DNA of 64,000 nt from Symsagittifera roscoffensis (GCF_963678635.1 NC_087063.1:73491617-73555616); one strand, 5' to 3'. Positions 24,101-36,830 are shown, counted from the first letter of the stretch. The notes: generated from the letters alone by a model not told the origin. Made by a program: numbers and translations.

Positions 24101-27100
24101 GTTGGGCTTCTAGTGTGTACAGTTGCGAGCGCAAGTGTCTTCTAATCGGTAACTAGTCTTCCCAGTAAACCACGTTTCTTTCAAAACTTGCTTTTTTATT
24201 GAACCATAACAACTTCCAGGCTCGTTACAAAATAGCCTATAGGTAATGTGGTCGCCTTTGCACCTTTGAATCCCGGGTTCGAGTCATGGCCGGACCTTGT
24301 TTTTTCAGTATGTATGAAGTTGAAATTTTGTTCCGATAAAAATTTAATTATCAGGTTTCTTTTGTATCCTCAAATTTTGTCGGCTTAGTTGCCACATCAC
24401 GGGTTTTCTTGTGCCTGAAGCAGTTTTCATTGTAGTCTCAAGTGTTCTTTAGTGTAGATTTATGGGGGAAGGGGGACTGAAATCATTTTTTTTCGGCTCA
24501 ACTGGTGTCTGCTCAAAAACTCCCGGCTTGTTTTCGATTCGTGCGTTTTGTTCCGTTGCTAATTTAATATTCAAATGTTTTGCTGGGAAGGTTTAGAATG
24601 TTTATCAAAAAATACGAAAATTTTAATTTACCCAGTTTTTTTCACTGTTTTTAGTTTTTTTTTGGCTTACGTTTTTTATGTTTTTCTATCGCAAGTGAAG
24701 CGAAACTGCGCTTCGCCTCTGTGTTAAATTTTGTTAAGCGCCCTTGCTGCAAATGCTTGCGTTTGTGACTTTAATTTCCAGGTCGCGGGTTCGATTACCG
24801 TACATCAGTGTTTTACTAGTTCGATTCTTTTTTTTTTCATTTTTGACCCTTTGTAAAGAGACATTTTGCCCTTTTCTCACTTTTTTTTGCGAAGTGCAGC
24901 GTCGCATCAGTGTTGATTTTGTGCTTCATGTATGATATATTCATAAATGTTTTGAATTATATGGAGCAGTTTGCTATTTTTCTCGAAGTTATATACTTTT
25001 TAGAACATTGCATTTGTTTTCGTGAGCGACGAGAAGCTCAGCTTTGCCTCTGTGTCATTTTTAACGAAAGAAATGGTTTTATATCTGTTAGAATGATCCT
25101 GTTTTTAGTGAAGTAAAATCAAAGTTGTAATTCCAGGTTCTTTCAAATTGGGAGGTGATGGAAAAAATTCGGAAACTGGCTGACCCTGTTCAACTAGTGC
25201 ATCTGAAAGTTGTGAAAAGTACGAATGAATTCATGCGATACGAAGGCGAAATTGACAGCACTTCAGATCTGAAGAAACTAATCGAGCTACTCGATGGGAA
25301 GATTATTAAACTAGGAGGGTATTTGGAATCTTTCAAACTCAGAGCTAAAGAGAGCAAAATTGAGGTGCTAAATGAAAGCAACTGGAATACTTTTTTCGAA
25401 GGATGGCCCGAAAGTGACGAAACACAGCCAGGTTTGAGACCTGACACTATTTATCTAGAATCTTTACCCTGTCGTTGGTTTGCTACCAAATCACAAGATA
25501 CCCAAAATGGCAATAACGATAACGTTGAGAAAGAGAAAATGAAGACGGCAATAAATATCGAAGAAGTGACTAAATCGAACGTGGTGATGCCAGATGTTGA
25601 AGTTGTCCAGACAGTGTTTTCGAGATTCGGTCCGATCAGAGTCATCGACATTCCCATGCTGGATCCATACAGGTAGGTTGACCAAATAATTTAAATGTAA
25701 GACAGTTTTTTTTTTCAATTAATTTTATTCCGACCACGAAGTGGGAAATCACGTTGTATTAGTGTTTTTCATTATTTTTCCCCTTTGTTTTCAACCCAAA
25801 ATCAGGTGGTCGCTTAAATCAACGTTAGATGGGATCGAGTGATATATCATGTTAAAGCGATTAAATTACACACAGTGGGGTTTTCTTTAACATCATGAGT
25901 AGAAACTTATATGAATACATTTTCAGTTTCAAACTTAGTTGTTTAATGAGATAGGACAGGCCTATATTCAGTTGCTAGTTTGTTAAAAAACGGATGCAGT
26001 TATGCAGTAATGGCTAAGTCCAACTAGACCGATTGTCTGTTTAAGTGTCAATGAACGTAGTGAAGACACAGAGGTCATCATGGTTTTTTTTTCAGGTAGT
26101 TTGATCAGGCTCGAAATTGATTTCGGCGGTTTGACTTTTGGTTTCTTTTTAAGTTCAATTCAAATTCTCAGCTAAAATAAAGGCAAATTACGCTCTTTAA
26201 TTACGAATGTGTAAATGGGACGAATGAATTGCGTTTTAAAAATAGATTCAACTGTTCAGGTTTTCCAACGGAATAAAAAAATACCAAGTTTTTCATGGTT
26301 GTCGTAATGTGCATTTTCTGCTATCAAAAATGCATGCTATCAAAAACTTATTTTTGCAACCTAAATTTGTCACGATATGCAGGACGGACGATGACAGAAG
26401 AGGCATTGGGACATTCAGTGCATTTGGACCAGGCACTTCGGGCATTACTTTCAGCGCCTTCATCCAATACGAGGACTACTCCTCATTCGCAACTGCAATG
26501 GAGGCACTAGGTAAGTGAAGTGATTGGTTTTGTTTTGCGAGACCGACGAGAGATCGTCATTCGTTAGATCGTGTATTCGATTCCATGCCATGGCAATGAT
26601 AGTATGTGAGGACGAGCTCTCACTTGACCTGTAGCTTCAGGTCTACCACAGCCTGACCAATTTCGGCAGCAATAGTGGTACCACGTGAAAGTTCTAGACG
26701 CAAAAAACGGCATTGAGTCGCAAAAAAGAGCTTCGCTAAACAAACTCTGGAATGTAGGGAGATAATACAAATGGACTATCTTTTGCTAGACCTGTAAAGA
26801 TCAACTGATATCTCATCTGCGATTCGCAGGAACAAAAAAATATGGAAGAAGTAAAATTATAGTAGTATCTACTTATTAAGCCGCAGCACTTGAATGCGAA
26901 TGTCCATGATTTTTTTTGCCGTTATTCCAAATTGTTTGGGCTCCGTCTTAAATACTAGGCTAAAAGCACTCATCTAATTTTAGTTTTTTCTAAGAAGTTT
27001 GTTGGGAAAATCACTTCTCGCTTTGAGTTAAAACAGTAGGTTGGATACCTTGGCGTTTAACTTTCTTATTATCATATCTTTTTTTTTAATAGATGGGGTT

Positions 27101-30100
27101 TGGCTCATGTTCTAAATAGTTAGTCAACTATTGGAAACTACTAAGACTAAATATAGCGCGGTCTTTCATGAATCAACGCGTCTCTGTAACTGTTTCAGGG
27201 AGACACAAGTTGATGTACAAGCCCAAGTATGGCAGTGGGGCCAGCTCGACTGCCAACAGAAGCTACGTGGCAAACATCAAAGTCCACTTCGATCGGTAGT
27301 TAATTTTGTGTTGTGTGTTAATATTCAGCAATTTTTAGTCGCGGCTAGGATTAGTAAGTGTCCTGGTTCCATTTTTACTGGGAAAACTTAGCGCATATAT
27401 ATATATATCTACACTTTTTGATGAAATTTTCCAAAGATTTGTCGAATCTATGTGATAGATGGCCACAAAGCATGCCAATTGTTAGCAATTAAGTGAATAA
27501 ACATAAGCAATTGTGTCACAGACCTTTTCTTAAAGTTAATTAACCCCACTTGACCCTGTAAATTAAATTGGGGACTCTTTTATCAGAATTGTAACTGCCA
27601 TGACACTTTGAAGTATGACTGTCGCATTTGTGTTGAGTGTGAGTAAACCAGCTGAAAATGTACATATGATATAAATCAGCCAAAAATTATGCCATTTAGA
27701 CTGAATTAGCATGATGTTGGCAACCGTTAAATACTTGTTATATAAGTATTATGTAACAGTAAAGTATTTTGATTTGGTTTATGATACCATCATTTGTGTT
27801 TTGTGTAGTAGTGGTCACCTGAGTGAGAAGCAGATAATGAGGCGGAAGATAGAGTGTATGCGAATGAGACAGGCGGAGAAGGAGAGGGAGGAGCAGAAGA
27901 GGAGGGAGAGGGAGGAGAAGGAGGCCAAGGAGAAGGCACTCCAGCTGTGAGTAGAGAAAATTCAACGCTTATACTTTCTCAATCCTCTAACTAAAATAGA
28001 ATAAACAGAATAGGTGATTTTTGTGCAACTAATAGGAGCATCCTTTACGAAAAAAACTCTTGTTTACAAAATAACGGATTTTTGGGTTGGTGTTGCTAGT
28101 TTTTTTTTGGGTTGTGCAAGGCGTTGAACTTGGTTTCGCGCAGAAAACACTAATAGCTCAGATAATAAAACTTATTTTCATTCCGTAGAGTGACTCAATA
28201 CAAAGAGCTTTGATTTCCATTTTCTCTTCGAGTTAATTAAAGCTTTTTTTTGTGACTCCGGGAAATTTAAGTTGTAGCTTGATTCACACTGAGAAGGGCT
28301 CAAACTTGATAAGTTACTCACCACCATCTGGCGTTTAATTGTAGTAGCTAATTTTGGTTAGCGAAAATACCCACCAGAATACAAAGTTCCTTCCCACCAA
28401 ATATTTGAACGAGGTCCACGAAAAGTAAGAGTATTCTGAAGTTTTTGCTTTCTATCGATGTGGTTTTTAAATACAAAAATGAGTCTTTTTTGAAATACAG
28501 CCCATTAATCGCCTGAAGGTATTGTTAATAGTTTTTCTTTTAATATCGATAGAAAGCTTAATATCGATTCTTTTAATAGTTTTTCTTCATGATATCGATT
28601 GAACAAAAAGTTTTCAAGCTAATTTAAACCACAAAATTCATTATGTGGTATAAAAATTGGGAAAGTTGCTGAAAAGTTGTTCGAAATTTTAGGGGGCTGC
28701 CTAAAAAAGTGAATACTGTTCAGCATCTTTTTTTCTTTCGTTTAAATTGCATACTGAATGGGTGCCCCTGTTGTTGTTTAGAGATTCCCTGTTAAAACCC
28801 AGAACCATTCTGCTTAGAGCGGCAGAGACTGCAGCACATGCTGAAAAACAGAGACTGAAGTCGGAGAGGAAGCTACTCCGAGCGGAGTTGAAGGAGAAGG
28901 ACAAGAAGGAGAAATTGCTGTTGGAGATTGAGAAGAAGAACCAGTCTTTGCAGCGACTGGCCAGTGAGCAGGCCAAGTTCGACTACGAACAGAAGGCGAA
29001 TGCGAGAAGAAAAGAAGCCATGAATCTGTTGCATTGTCTCATATTCAGGATAAAGGTAAATAGTTTCATGCAAATATGTCAGTCATTGAGATAAATTCAT
29101 AGTGCTGAAAGCGATTTTCTGTTGATAACTTCTTTATATGAAGATCCGATATAGCATTTAGCCAATTTGGTCTTTCGAGTTTTTTTCTTTTTTAAGAAAG
29201 AAGCATACCAATTTCAGTAAGATCTTTGGTCCGTTTTGTCCACGTGCTACATCAAATTGAAGTTATTTTTTTATCTGTGTAGGACTTGAAGAGTGTAGTT
29301 GACTTGTCACTTTAGGTCAAAACATGGCTCCAAGAGTCAACTTTCTTAGTTCTGGTTTGTTTCGAGAGTGTTTATATCACAGAGATTACAAATGTTTGAT
29401 CACAGTGACTTTTGATTTATAAAGATTGGGAAAATGTAGTTGCTTCGGCAACAAAGAGTGAGAATATAGCTGGCTGGATAATATATCTTGCCGACTTTTA
29501 GCCTTCTTTTTTTACTTTTGACACTGTTGGATAGATGTTTCCACAAATGGAAGTATTCTTGCTAGTTTCAAATATTCTCCCTTTCTTTTGTTGCGTCACA
29601 TCTTTGTAGAAGATAATGCTTCTATTGTTTGTGCAGGACCTGAAGAGTCAGGAGATAGTGGAGCGGAGACTGGCAGAGTTGGAGGCAGTGAGAGTTGCAG
29701 AGGTGAAGAAGCAGAAGGAGTTGATAGACAGACTGCAACAACAGCAGACTGCCGAGAGGGAACGACACCAACTGCTACTCCAGCAGCACGAGAACAACCT
29801 CAGACAGAAGTGAGTCAGATAAACTGTCAGTTTTAATTAGAAACAAGTTTAGTCTAACTGGAAAGTTTCTCAAATTTCGATCTTTTGCTTTGAAATTGTC
29901 GATCTTTTTCTTTGTTGGCATCCAAACTCCACATTCCAAAGGCTATTTTTTATTTAGTGCAAAAGTAATTTGGAACACATGTATTGTCCAACTGGAAAAA
30001 ATGATGTTTTCCCCTTAAATCAGACACTTTTCCATCAAGTTCTCAATTCATTTTGTTGGCGTCAAAATTTCATATTACATAAGGCCGTTTTTATAAGGAC

Positions 30101-30766
30101 GTTTTTACATAAGAGGAAATTGAGATGTGCATATGGAAATCAAGTTATCTCATTAATGCTAAAGCATATTTTTTTCTCGGCGGAATTTAAAGAGGCAATT
30201 GGAATTGAGTTTCAGGGAAATATTCCATCGCGAGCGAAGTTAAGGGTAAATGGGTCAGAATTTTTTGTCTCTAAAATTTATATCGATTAGCCTTAAGCCT
30301 GTGAATTTCTGTGGATAAACTTTTTGCGAATAATCATTTTTTTAGGTTACTGGAAAAGATGTCTGGAAAAGACAGCAGCGGGAACCTCTCCTCTCCCGAG
30401 AAAGACGACACTAAATGGAAACCGGTAGCCTCATCATCAACCACTGTTTATTCTAGCACCAAACGTCGAAACAGCTCCTCCGAAAGCAACATTGACGAGC
30501 TCAAATTAGAAGCTACTAGCGAAGTTGCAAATACAATATTCTCTTCAATGCAAAGAGACGTAGAGCAAAAATCGCTGTCATTTGAGAAAAATAAACATCG
30601 AAGAAAATCTTCCCGCAGTAAATCGAAAAGTGGACGCAAAAGGTCATATCACAGTCCAGGTAGCAATAGGAAAGGGAAAAGGTCAAGAAGCAGAGGCAGG
30701 AAAAAGCCAAACAGAGAAAAAGGAAAGCGGAGAAAGTCTTCGTCTTCAAGCTCGGCAAGCAACTGA
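21154..30766 (+). CDS. AKAP17A: A-kinase anchor protein 17A (XE7/SFRS17A-type), 8 exons
   Basis: AKAP17A binds protein kinase A regulatory subunits and works at splicing-factor speckles. Exons: 21154-21273, 25137-25672, 26383-26510, 27199-27295, 27809-27946, 28782-29055, 29637-29809 and 30346-30766; phases agree throughout and give 628 aa (human ~695). Exon 1 encodes the conserved AEYGLYLKPVAK block and exon 2 opens with SNWEVMEK, both as in the family. An RRM-like fold begins near LESLPCRWFA (~139-150) and continues over VDIPMLDPYR-type sequence (here IDIPMLDPYR) into exons 3-4. Residues ~300-490 are a long K/E/R/Q-rich coiled coil, where the kinase-anchoring helices lie in the family. The C-terminus is a basic Ser/Arg/Lys-rich tail. 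The start is ambiguous: ATG 21136 is in frame, but 21154 has a full GCCACC context and follows an AG acceptor-like site. Exon 6 has a second in-frame acceptor at 28817. Intron 1 is 3.9 kb and repeat-rich. Confidence 0.93.
21800..21940 (+). mobile_element. tRNA-derived SINE-like sequence
   Basis: GCAGCCGTGGTCGAGTGGG near 21818 resembles an A box of tRNA-Ser/Leu type; it is followed by a 3' segment with ctgcactgagcaggacaggg and ends in an A-rich run (taataaaaaaggggg). A cloverleaf cannot be completed and no clean B box is visible, so it is not a tRNA gene. Confidence 0.4.
22271..22293 (+). repeat. Poly-G tract with one T
   Basis: Five Gs, a T, then 17 Gs, in AKAP17A intron 1. Confidence 0.95.
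23390..24110 (+). repeat. Diverged tandem repeats in AKAP17A intron 1
   Basis: Three blocks share aaaactaccttgcc(g/a)aat or a decayed form (aaaattaccgtgccag), at about 23556, 23748 and 23890, each followed by an ~100-base AT-rich stretch and ctgcatgatcg/ccctgcaaaag. Old repeats, no coding content. Confidence 0.35.
24121..24445 (+). mobile_element. tRNA-derived SINE-like element, copy 2 (AKAP17A intron 1)
   Basis: Aligns with 4265-4620: gttgcgagcgcaagtgtctt at the head, B box GGGTTCGAGTC near 24280, ggccggaccttgttttttc, and the tail ttgccacatcacgggttttc. Confidence 0.6.
24690..24810 (+). repeat. Tail hairpin plus tRNA-like B box
   Basis: gaagcgaaactgcgcttcgc (24697-24716) can fold into a hairpin and is followed by ctctgtgtt. 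About 65 bases later GGGTTCGATTACC matches a Pol III B box. The hairpin cassette recurs elsewhere (see findings). Confidence 0.4.
26040..26300 (+). repeat. Family A repeat fragment in AKAP17A intron 2
   Basis: Weak copy: tcaatgaacgtagtgaagac, caggctcgaaattgatttcg, gcggtttgacttttgg, aaaggcaaattacgctcttt, gtgtaaatgggac. Confidence 0.4.
26540..26840 (+). repeat. GC-richer insertion in AKAP17A intron 3, possibly a SINE
   Basis: Stands out from the AT-rich intron; starts with gaccgacgagagatcgtc, followed by a B-box-like GTATTCGATTCC. No second copy of this body was seen in the window, so assignment is tentative. Confidence 0.25.
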
Positions 30767-31264
30767 ACAATGTTTTAAAATGAACTTGAAAACTTAATAT
30801 CACGTAAACTGTTGTTTCTGTTAGTATTCCTTAGCTTAGATAAAGTTATCGTTCCCTAACGCTGCCTTTTTTTTCGCGCACCGAGTTAATTAGGAAAAAA
30901 GACCTTTTTTTCTTATTAAGATTTTAATAAGAAAAAAATAGCTATAAATGCTATACCGAATCCGAACTACCATGTGAAACTATTTACGAGTGAGTTGTAG
31001 TGCGAGTTTAATTGTCATATAAAATTACGATTATGGTTGCGATTAGGAAGCGTTATTAAAATGGAACCTAGAGTTTTTTAGGTGAATAATTTGTTAAACA
31101 GAGTTATTTGAATCATTTGGTCGCCTAGTAATTTTCATCAACAACACATAGTTTCAGCTTGTTTGAAGTTTCGAAACGTTTTCTATTCAAAATTGTTTTT
31201 TTTATATTGGTTTTAAATTAACCAATTCCGATTTATTCTATTTCAGTAAAGTTTTTATTTCACT

Positions 31265-31920
31265 TATTTAGGTCGCGATGATTTTTTATTTTGTTTTTTT
31301 TTTCAAGAAAAGTAAAAAAAAAAATTGTTCATGCTCAATTTTGATGTTTCGCTGTTTACACAAGCAAAGCTTGTGTTATAGAATGACTCTTTTTTCCAAC
31401 CTAAGTCGCAAATATTTTCGCGACAAAATGTATTCAGTTTGAAAGTGTTCATTTTGATCAATCACCAGCCTAAGTCAGAAAAAATGTTCATTTTGACTCA
31501 AAGTAGACTCAAAGTTTTACTCATTAAGTTTTTCCCAATAGCGTCATCGGTCATATTTTTGCCTGTGTATGTGAAGTGCAACTTCGCCTCTGTGTTCACA
31601 TTTGATTTCAGTACAGTTCATTTTCTCTGATAAAAGGAAGGCAAATTCATTGTCGAGCAGCAAAATAGTAAAGCTAACAAAAACGTGTTCGACTTCTAGT
31701 TTTGATTTATAAAGTAGAAATTTCTAAGTAGTGATTTGCAGATTTTTTAGCAGAGAAATAACTCTATCTATTGTTCCAAGTTTCTCCAATTAGGTTAACC
31801 TTATCAAAAAAGTGTCAAAGATAAATTGTTTTAAAAAATCAAGTTGTTTTTAGGGCCATCTATTTTTTTTCTGTTTGCTTGCGTTTATTGACTCTTCCAA
31901 GTCTGCTGAAAGTTAATAAG
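31265..31920 (+). repeat. Family A dispersed repeat with tail hairpin
   Basis: Has ttgttcatgctcaattttga, the cassette gtgaagtgcaacttcgcctc (31573-31592), then aaaaggaaggcaaattcatt, gtcgagcagcaaaa and tttgcttgcgtttattgact. Confidence 0.5.
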
Positions 31921-32904
31921 TTTGCAGAAATTCAAACCTCCAAAGTTTTTGTGGAGCTTAGTTATTTGTGAACATTCGTTCTTCTAATGTGTTAAAGCTC
32001 TTTTAAACCGTTTTTCCGCTTGTGTATGCAAAACGTTAAGTCAAAATGAAAACTTTTGGCCTAATTAATACCTCAAGAAGTAAGTTGGCAAAACGATGAA
32101 ATAATCAGAGACTGTGAAAACTGAAAACCTATAAGCATGTTTCACACTCAGTGAACTGAAGAGTGAACATTTATTAAGTCATATTTTTCAGATTTTCGAA
32201 AAATGTGCGAAATATATATATACCAAAGGTGGTTTTTTATTTACACCAATTTCGGTAACGCGAGTCTAAGTGTTCCCTAAATATTTTTAAGCCTGAGTGA
32301 ACTTCTCATTTGATAAATTCAAGACTTATCTATGGTGCTAAAAGTGTAAGAAGAATTATCGCCTCACATAAAAAATTGTTCCGACTTGAAATCTGGCAAA
32401 AATGGTTTTTCTATATCCTCTGGTACACAATTATAAGAAAATGGGCCTATTATCAAGCGTTGCCGATTTCGTCGAATATAAATTTACTCTAATTTAACAA
32501 AAATTAAAATGCATACTCGTCTTATTAAAATTTGCATTATTAAACAAATACACGCAGGGTTAATAAACTAATTTCAGTAATTTAAGAGCTATTAACAAGG
32601 AATTGCTTTTAGGCGGAATTACAAGCGCAAAAAATTAACTCGGGGTACTATGGAGTGTATCGGACAGTTACCACAACAAAAAACTTTTGTCATGTGAAAA
32701 ATATTTTGCAGGCCTCGCAGCAAAAGAATTTTGACATTTTACTTGAAACCTTGGAAGCTGATATTTTACTTTGTAAATTACTGAAATGTTAGTAAATTAA
32801 TGAAGTAAAATAATAATTTTACGGAAAGTTTGTAATTGTAAATACTGAAATGGAATTACTTTTATATGCTAATTAGCTAACAAAAACAAGATTAAACAGT
32901 TACT

Positions 32905-34545
32905 GAGCAAAAAGCACAGTGTTCCGACCATATTCTTAAAAAGACAGAATTTTTTGTGTTTTTTTTCAAACAGTCTTGTTTTTTGTGCGTGGTGTGATGA
33001 AAAGATCTGGTGAAAACCGAAAATAAGGTTTATAAGACAGTCAAAAAGAATGGACAAATTGGTTAAGTTTTCGTCAGAAATTGACAAGCAAAACAAACAA
33101 AAATTATAAAAGTTTCTTTATAAAAGTTTCTTAAAAACAAACAAAAATTTTAAATTGTTCGATTTTTTTTGAAGAAGATCTTTGAATTTTGTCACAAACA
33201 TGCCGCTTTAACCTCAAAAAATTTTTGTTCAATTTTGTTCATTTTTGTTTTGGTAAAACCATACTTTTATGGCTTATCTTTTTCTGTTAATTCGCTAGAA
33301 ATTAGACGTACTTGAATGCGCGTGGAAAAAAAATGATTTTTTAAAACACCTGAATACAAAGTATTGGTCACTTATTTATGTTACTCATAATATAGTCGTT
33401 AATATACAATAATGACTGCCCAAACTTAACAATTTATCCAAAAATTTCTCTGCCAAAACCTAGTTGATACTAATTGAAGGGTAGTTAAATTAATCTGAGC
33501 TTTGTCATGATATACGAGTAACCTTCTTTCGCTTTTTATTCTACATTCACGAGATAATTGGTACAATATATTTTTAGTATTTTATAGGAATCTTTTTCAG
33601 TTTTTTAGAACAAACTTTGTGACTACTTAAAAATTATTTTTGTGAGTTGCCGTCTTATACGAATAATGTTGGTACCCGTCTTCAAAATATTTGGTATTTG
33701 ATGGAGTTTAAAACCTAAAACTTTTTTCATGTTTTTTTTTCAAACTTATGTTGTGTTTTCTGCGCCTGGTGTGTGAAAAGATCTGACGAAATGCCAAAAT
33801 TTCGATAATTAGACAGTCACAAAAGAATGGAAAAATTGATTAACAGTTTTTGCCAGAAACTGCCGAAAAAAACGAACAAAATTTCAAAAAATCTACAGTT
33901 TTTGATTTTTTTTTGATATGTTCTAAATATTTCAACGCAAATGGCGCTTTATTCTAAAAAGTTCAGTAAATGTTTCTCTGCTGGATGAAACTAAATTTGT
34001 ATGGTTCATCTATTTATAATCAATCGTTCGAAATTAGACTCAATCTAAAAATTTCAAGCCAGTTTTTCTCAACAATAGAACAATTTTTTGCAAAATTTTT
34101 TTAATTCGTTCGAAATACGACTAAAATGGCATTACTATGATATATCACTCAACACATTCCAATGTTTATTTGTTGTACCTGATTTCGGGTGGAAAAATTT
34201 GAAAAACTTATACACGCCACGCCCGAATACAAAGTTTTGCTCACTTGTTTTATATTCTACTCATTTTTAAATAGTTAATGTACCATGTTTACAAGCCAAA
34301 TTTTACAGTTTATTGAAGATTTCTAATTGATTCCAATTGAAAGCCTTCGGGAAATTCGAGAGCTTTGTCAAGATATATGAGTAACCTTCTTTTGCATTTA
34401 ATGCCACAATCGCAAGCTAAATGGTAAAATCTTTTTTAGGAATATATTATTTAGGATTTTGTATGTTTTATAAAACAAGGTTTGTGAGTATTTGAAAAAT
34501 TGGCGTCGTAAATGTATAATTTGGGTACCCGTGTTCGATATGCTC
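32905..34545 (+). repeat. Tandem duplication of a ~0.8-kb repeat (family B)
   Basis: Two diverged direct copies, roughly 32905-33665 and 33725-34545. Shared blocks in the same order: gtggtgtgatgaaaagatct / ctggtgtgtgaaaagatct; a long poly-T/C tract; gaatacaaagt followed by cacttgttt-type sequence; tatgagtaaccttcttt; and finally tggtacccg / gggtacccg. Other single copies of the same family lie at 2729-3620 (interrupted by a MITE) and 47100-47700, with a fragment near 62000-62090. Confidence 0.7.
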
Positions 34546-35429
34546 GGTAATTTGGGAGTTATCAGATAAAATTACTTTTCAATCTAATTAAACTTGCGAT
34601 AGCAAGTGTCTCGTGCTGGGAGACTAGAAATTTTCCTGTTAACAATTTTTCTTTTTCATATGTTCGAAATTAGGAAATATAAAAAAACTTTCACTTGCTA
34701 TCGTGATCAGTTTTTTAGAGATTAAAGATAAATCACGAACCTTGATTCGGTAGTTTTTATATTTTTGAAATGATTTGTTTTTCAGAATCGTTTTTTTTTT
34801 GTCAGATTATTTTCCGTTCTTCGCAAATACAGGCATTTTATCTGTTTATTTTTTTTAATGTTTTTTGTTTCCAGAACATAAATTTTCAATAAGAAAAAAA
34901 CATTCAATTTTTTAGTTGAAAGTTGTTCTGTAATTTGTAAATGTATCAACTCTGATTGTTTTTGAGTTTTGTTTTGTTTCTTCGGCTAAATGGTTTTTGT
35001 TTATAAATTTAAATTCAAGGACCATTCTGCTTATTTGTTGAAAGGGTAATAATCTTGCTTTAAAAGACAAATCATAGGGGTTTCATAACAGTCGAGACCT
35101 TTTTTTGCGAATTGAAAATACTCGGCTATATTAGACTGTCGTCTGTCCGTTTATTTTATTAGCATAGTTACTGTGGAAAGCATTTTTTCTCAATTGCAGA
35201 TAAGATATTTGGCATAGTTTTTTTCATGGGCTTACTTTCCAAAGAATAGATTTTTATTCTGATTAAAACATTTTTTTAATTTAAAGTTGTTCTGTAATTT
35301 GTATATTTAGAATGTATGTTTAGTAAATTTTATATTTAGTGCTGATTTTGATTATATATTTTTGGGCCTCGTTTTGGTTCTTTGAATAAAAGTTTTCTGT
35401 TCACAAGTTCAATCTCAGAAACAATTGTG

Positions 35430-35510
35430 ATCATTTGGTGAAGTGGTTATTTTCATGCTTGAGAAGACAAAGCTTGAGAGTTCGATTCCGGTTTAAATGC
35501 AGGTAATTTT
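35430..35510 (+). repeat. tRNA-like SINE head
   Basis: ttggtgaagtggttat is A-box-like and GAGAGTTCGATTCCGG is a good B box about 45 bases on, then a T-rich run. It could not be folded into a complete tRNA. Confidence 0.35.
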
Positions 35511-36769
35511 TTCCAGGATTTTTTTGGCTTTTTTACAAACTTTCATTAGACTTTTTACTTGCTTTCAGCCAAATTTTTTTCATTTGGTATCGCAAATGGT
35601 GCGGAGTGGGTAATTATATGGACCGGTGTTGATTTTTAAACTAAGTTTTTGCCATTTGAAGTCTGCTAGTATTGCAATCTACCCGAATGAGTTCTCAGCA
35701 AAAATATCAAAAATTTAAAATAAATTGTTTTTTTTTCTGGGTTTTATCTCTATTTGTTGATATGGTTGCTTAGATTCTGTCATCCCAATTTGCGCAGTGC
35801 TACAAATCGACTACTTTACCGTGACTTTCAATGCTCGAGATGCAAGCCTGACATGCAAGGACTTTCCCCATTGCATGAGCACAACAATTTGAAGACAACT
35901 GAATTCAAGTTACTGAAATTGAACAAAATGACTTATAGAAAGAAAAACTTGACAACTGAAACACTATTTTAGAAGCGCAACTAAGCAAAAAAAATTGAAG
36001 TTTGAAACGTTACCGTAATCCAAACTTCGTAGCATACAAAACCTATTTCAATAGAGTGCATTAATAGCAGGCTGCTACAACTTTTAAAAAAAAAAAATTA
36101 TGCAATTCAATTATATGCAGTTATTTTTTCAGTTATTTATTTTTCTGTCAAGGCGGCGTTTATTTATTGTTATTGATACCTCATGAAAAATTCAATTGTT
36201 CAAAAACAGGACGAGGTTTCAACTTTATCTTTCGACCGAAGTGGTTGAATTAGGTGTCATAGTTCGAACAAAAATTGTCGCAGAGGGCTTTCAGTCCAAC
36301 GAGCTGAAAGTTATTTGAATAAAAACATTAGGCCCACTCGGGTCAAAAGATCAATCGAAGTAAGTCGAACCAAATGTGAAAGTTCGAACAAAATCCATAG
36401 CCGCGCAGGGCCTATGGTCGAACTGATAAGAATGAAATTCAAGTAGAAACGATTGTTGTATTTTTTAAATGAAATAGTTGCCGCACTGTAAAACGTACAC
36501 TGTGGGATTCTAAAGTTGGTCGAAAAGAGATAGAAAATGTAAACTAAACTCCGTTTTTCAAAATTCTTGAACCCTGTTTTATAACAGTAGCGTCGGTTTA
36601 GCGTGTCATTACGAACCTTCTTTTTTAAACCTAACTCGCAAATAAAAGTGTTCGTTAAAAAAGTTCACTTATTTTGGAAATTTTAAGGTAGCATTGGAAA
36701 TGGCATATCATCCGTTCTCTGCTTCATTTGCGGCTAGAGTTTAACATTTTATCTGCAATTTCCTAATAA

Positions 36770-36830
36770 AAAGGCTTCCGTAGGTGAGTGAGACTCAAAG
36801 TCGGAGGTTCGAATCTATGACGTAGCCGAA
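36770..36830 (+). repeat. tRNA-like SINE head at the edge of the tandem array
   Basis: gtaggtgagtgagactcaaa followed by GGAGGTTCGAATCT resembles the anticodon and T-arm half of a tRNA. It abuts the first unit of the seven-copy array, which suggests that the array grew from a SINE insertion. Confidence 0.4.

Noticed and set aside
28441-28630. Repeated tttttctt...atcgat segments in AKAP17A intron 5 as a regulatory array
   Set aside because: Only two or three short, low-complexity matches, within what chance allows in AT-rich DNA.
29588-29836. 82-codon frame overlapping AKAP17A exon 7
   Set aside because: It is the wrong frame; the coiled-coil frame joins in phase with exons 6 and 8.
30582-30797. 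Second plus-strand frame in the last AKAP17A exon
   Set aside because: Alternative frame of the basic Ser/Arg/Lys-rich tail; the main frame is continuous with the previous exon.
36770-36830. Possible functional tRNA gene (also at 4440, 21818, 24280, 24785, 35480)
   Set aside because: B-box-like sequences are present but no full cloverleaf with acceptor stem can be formed; better explained as SINE heads.
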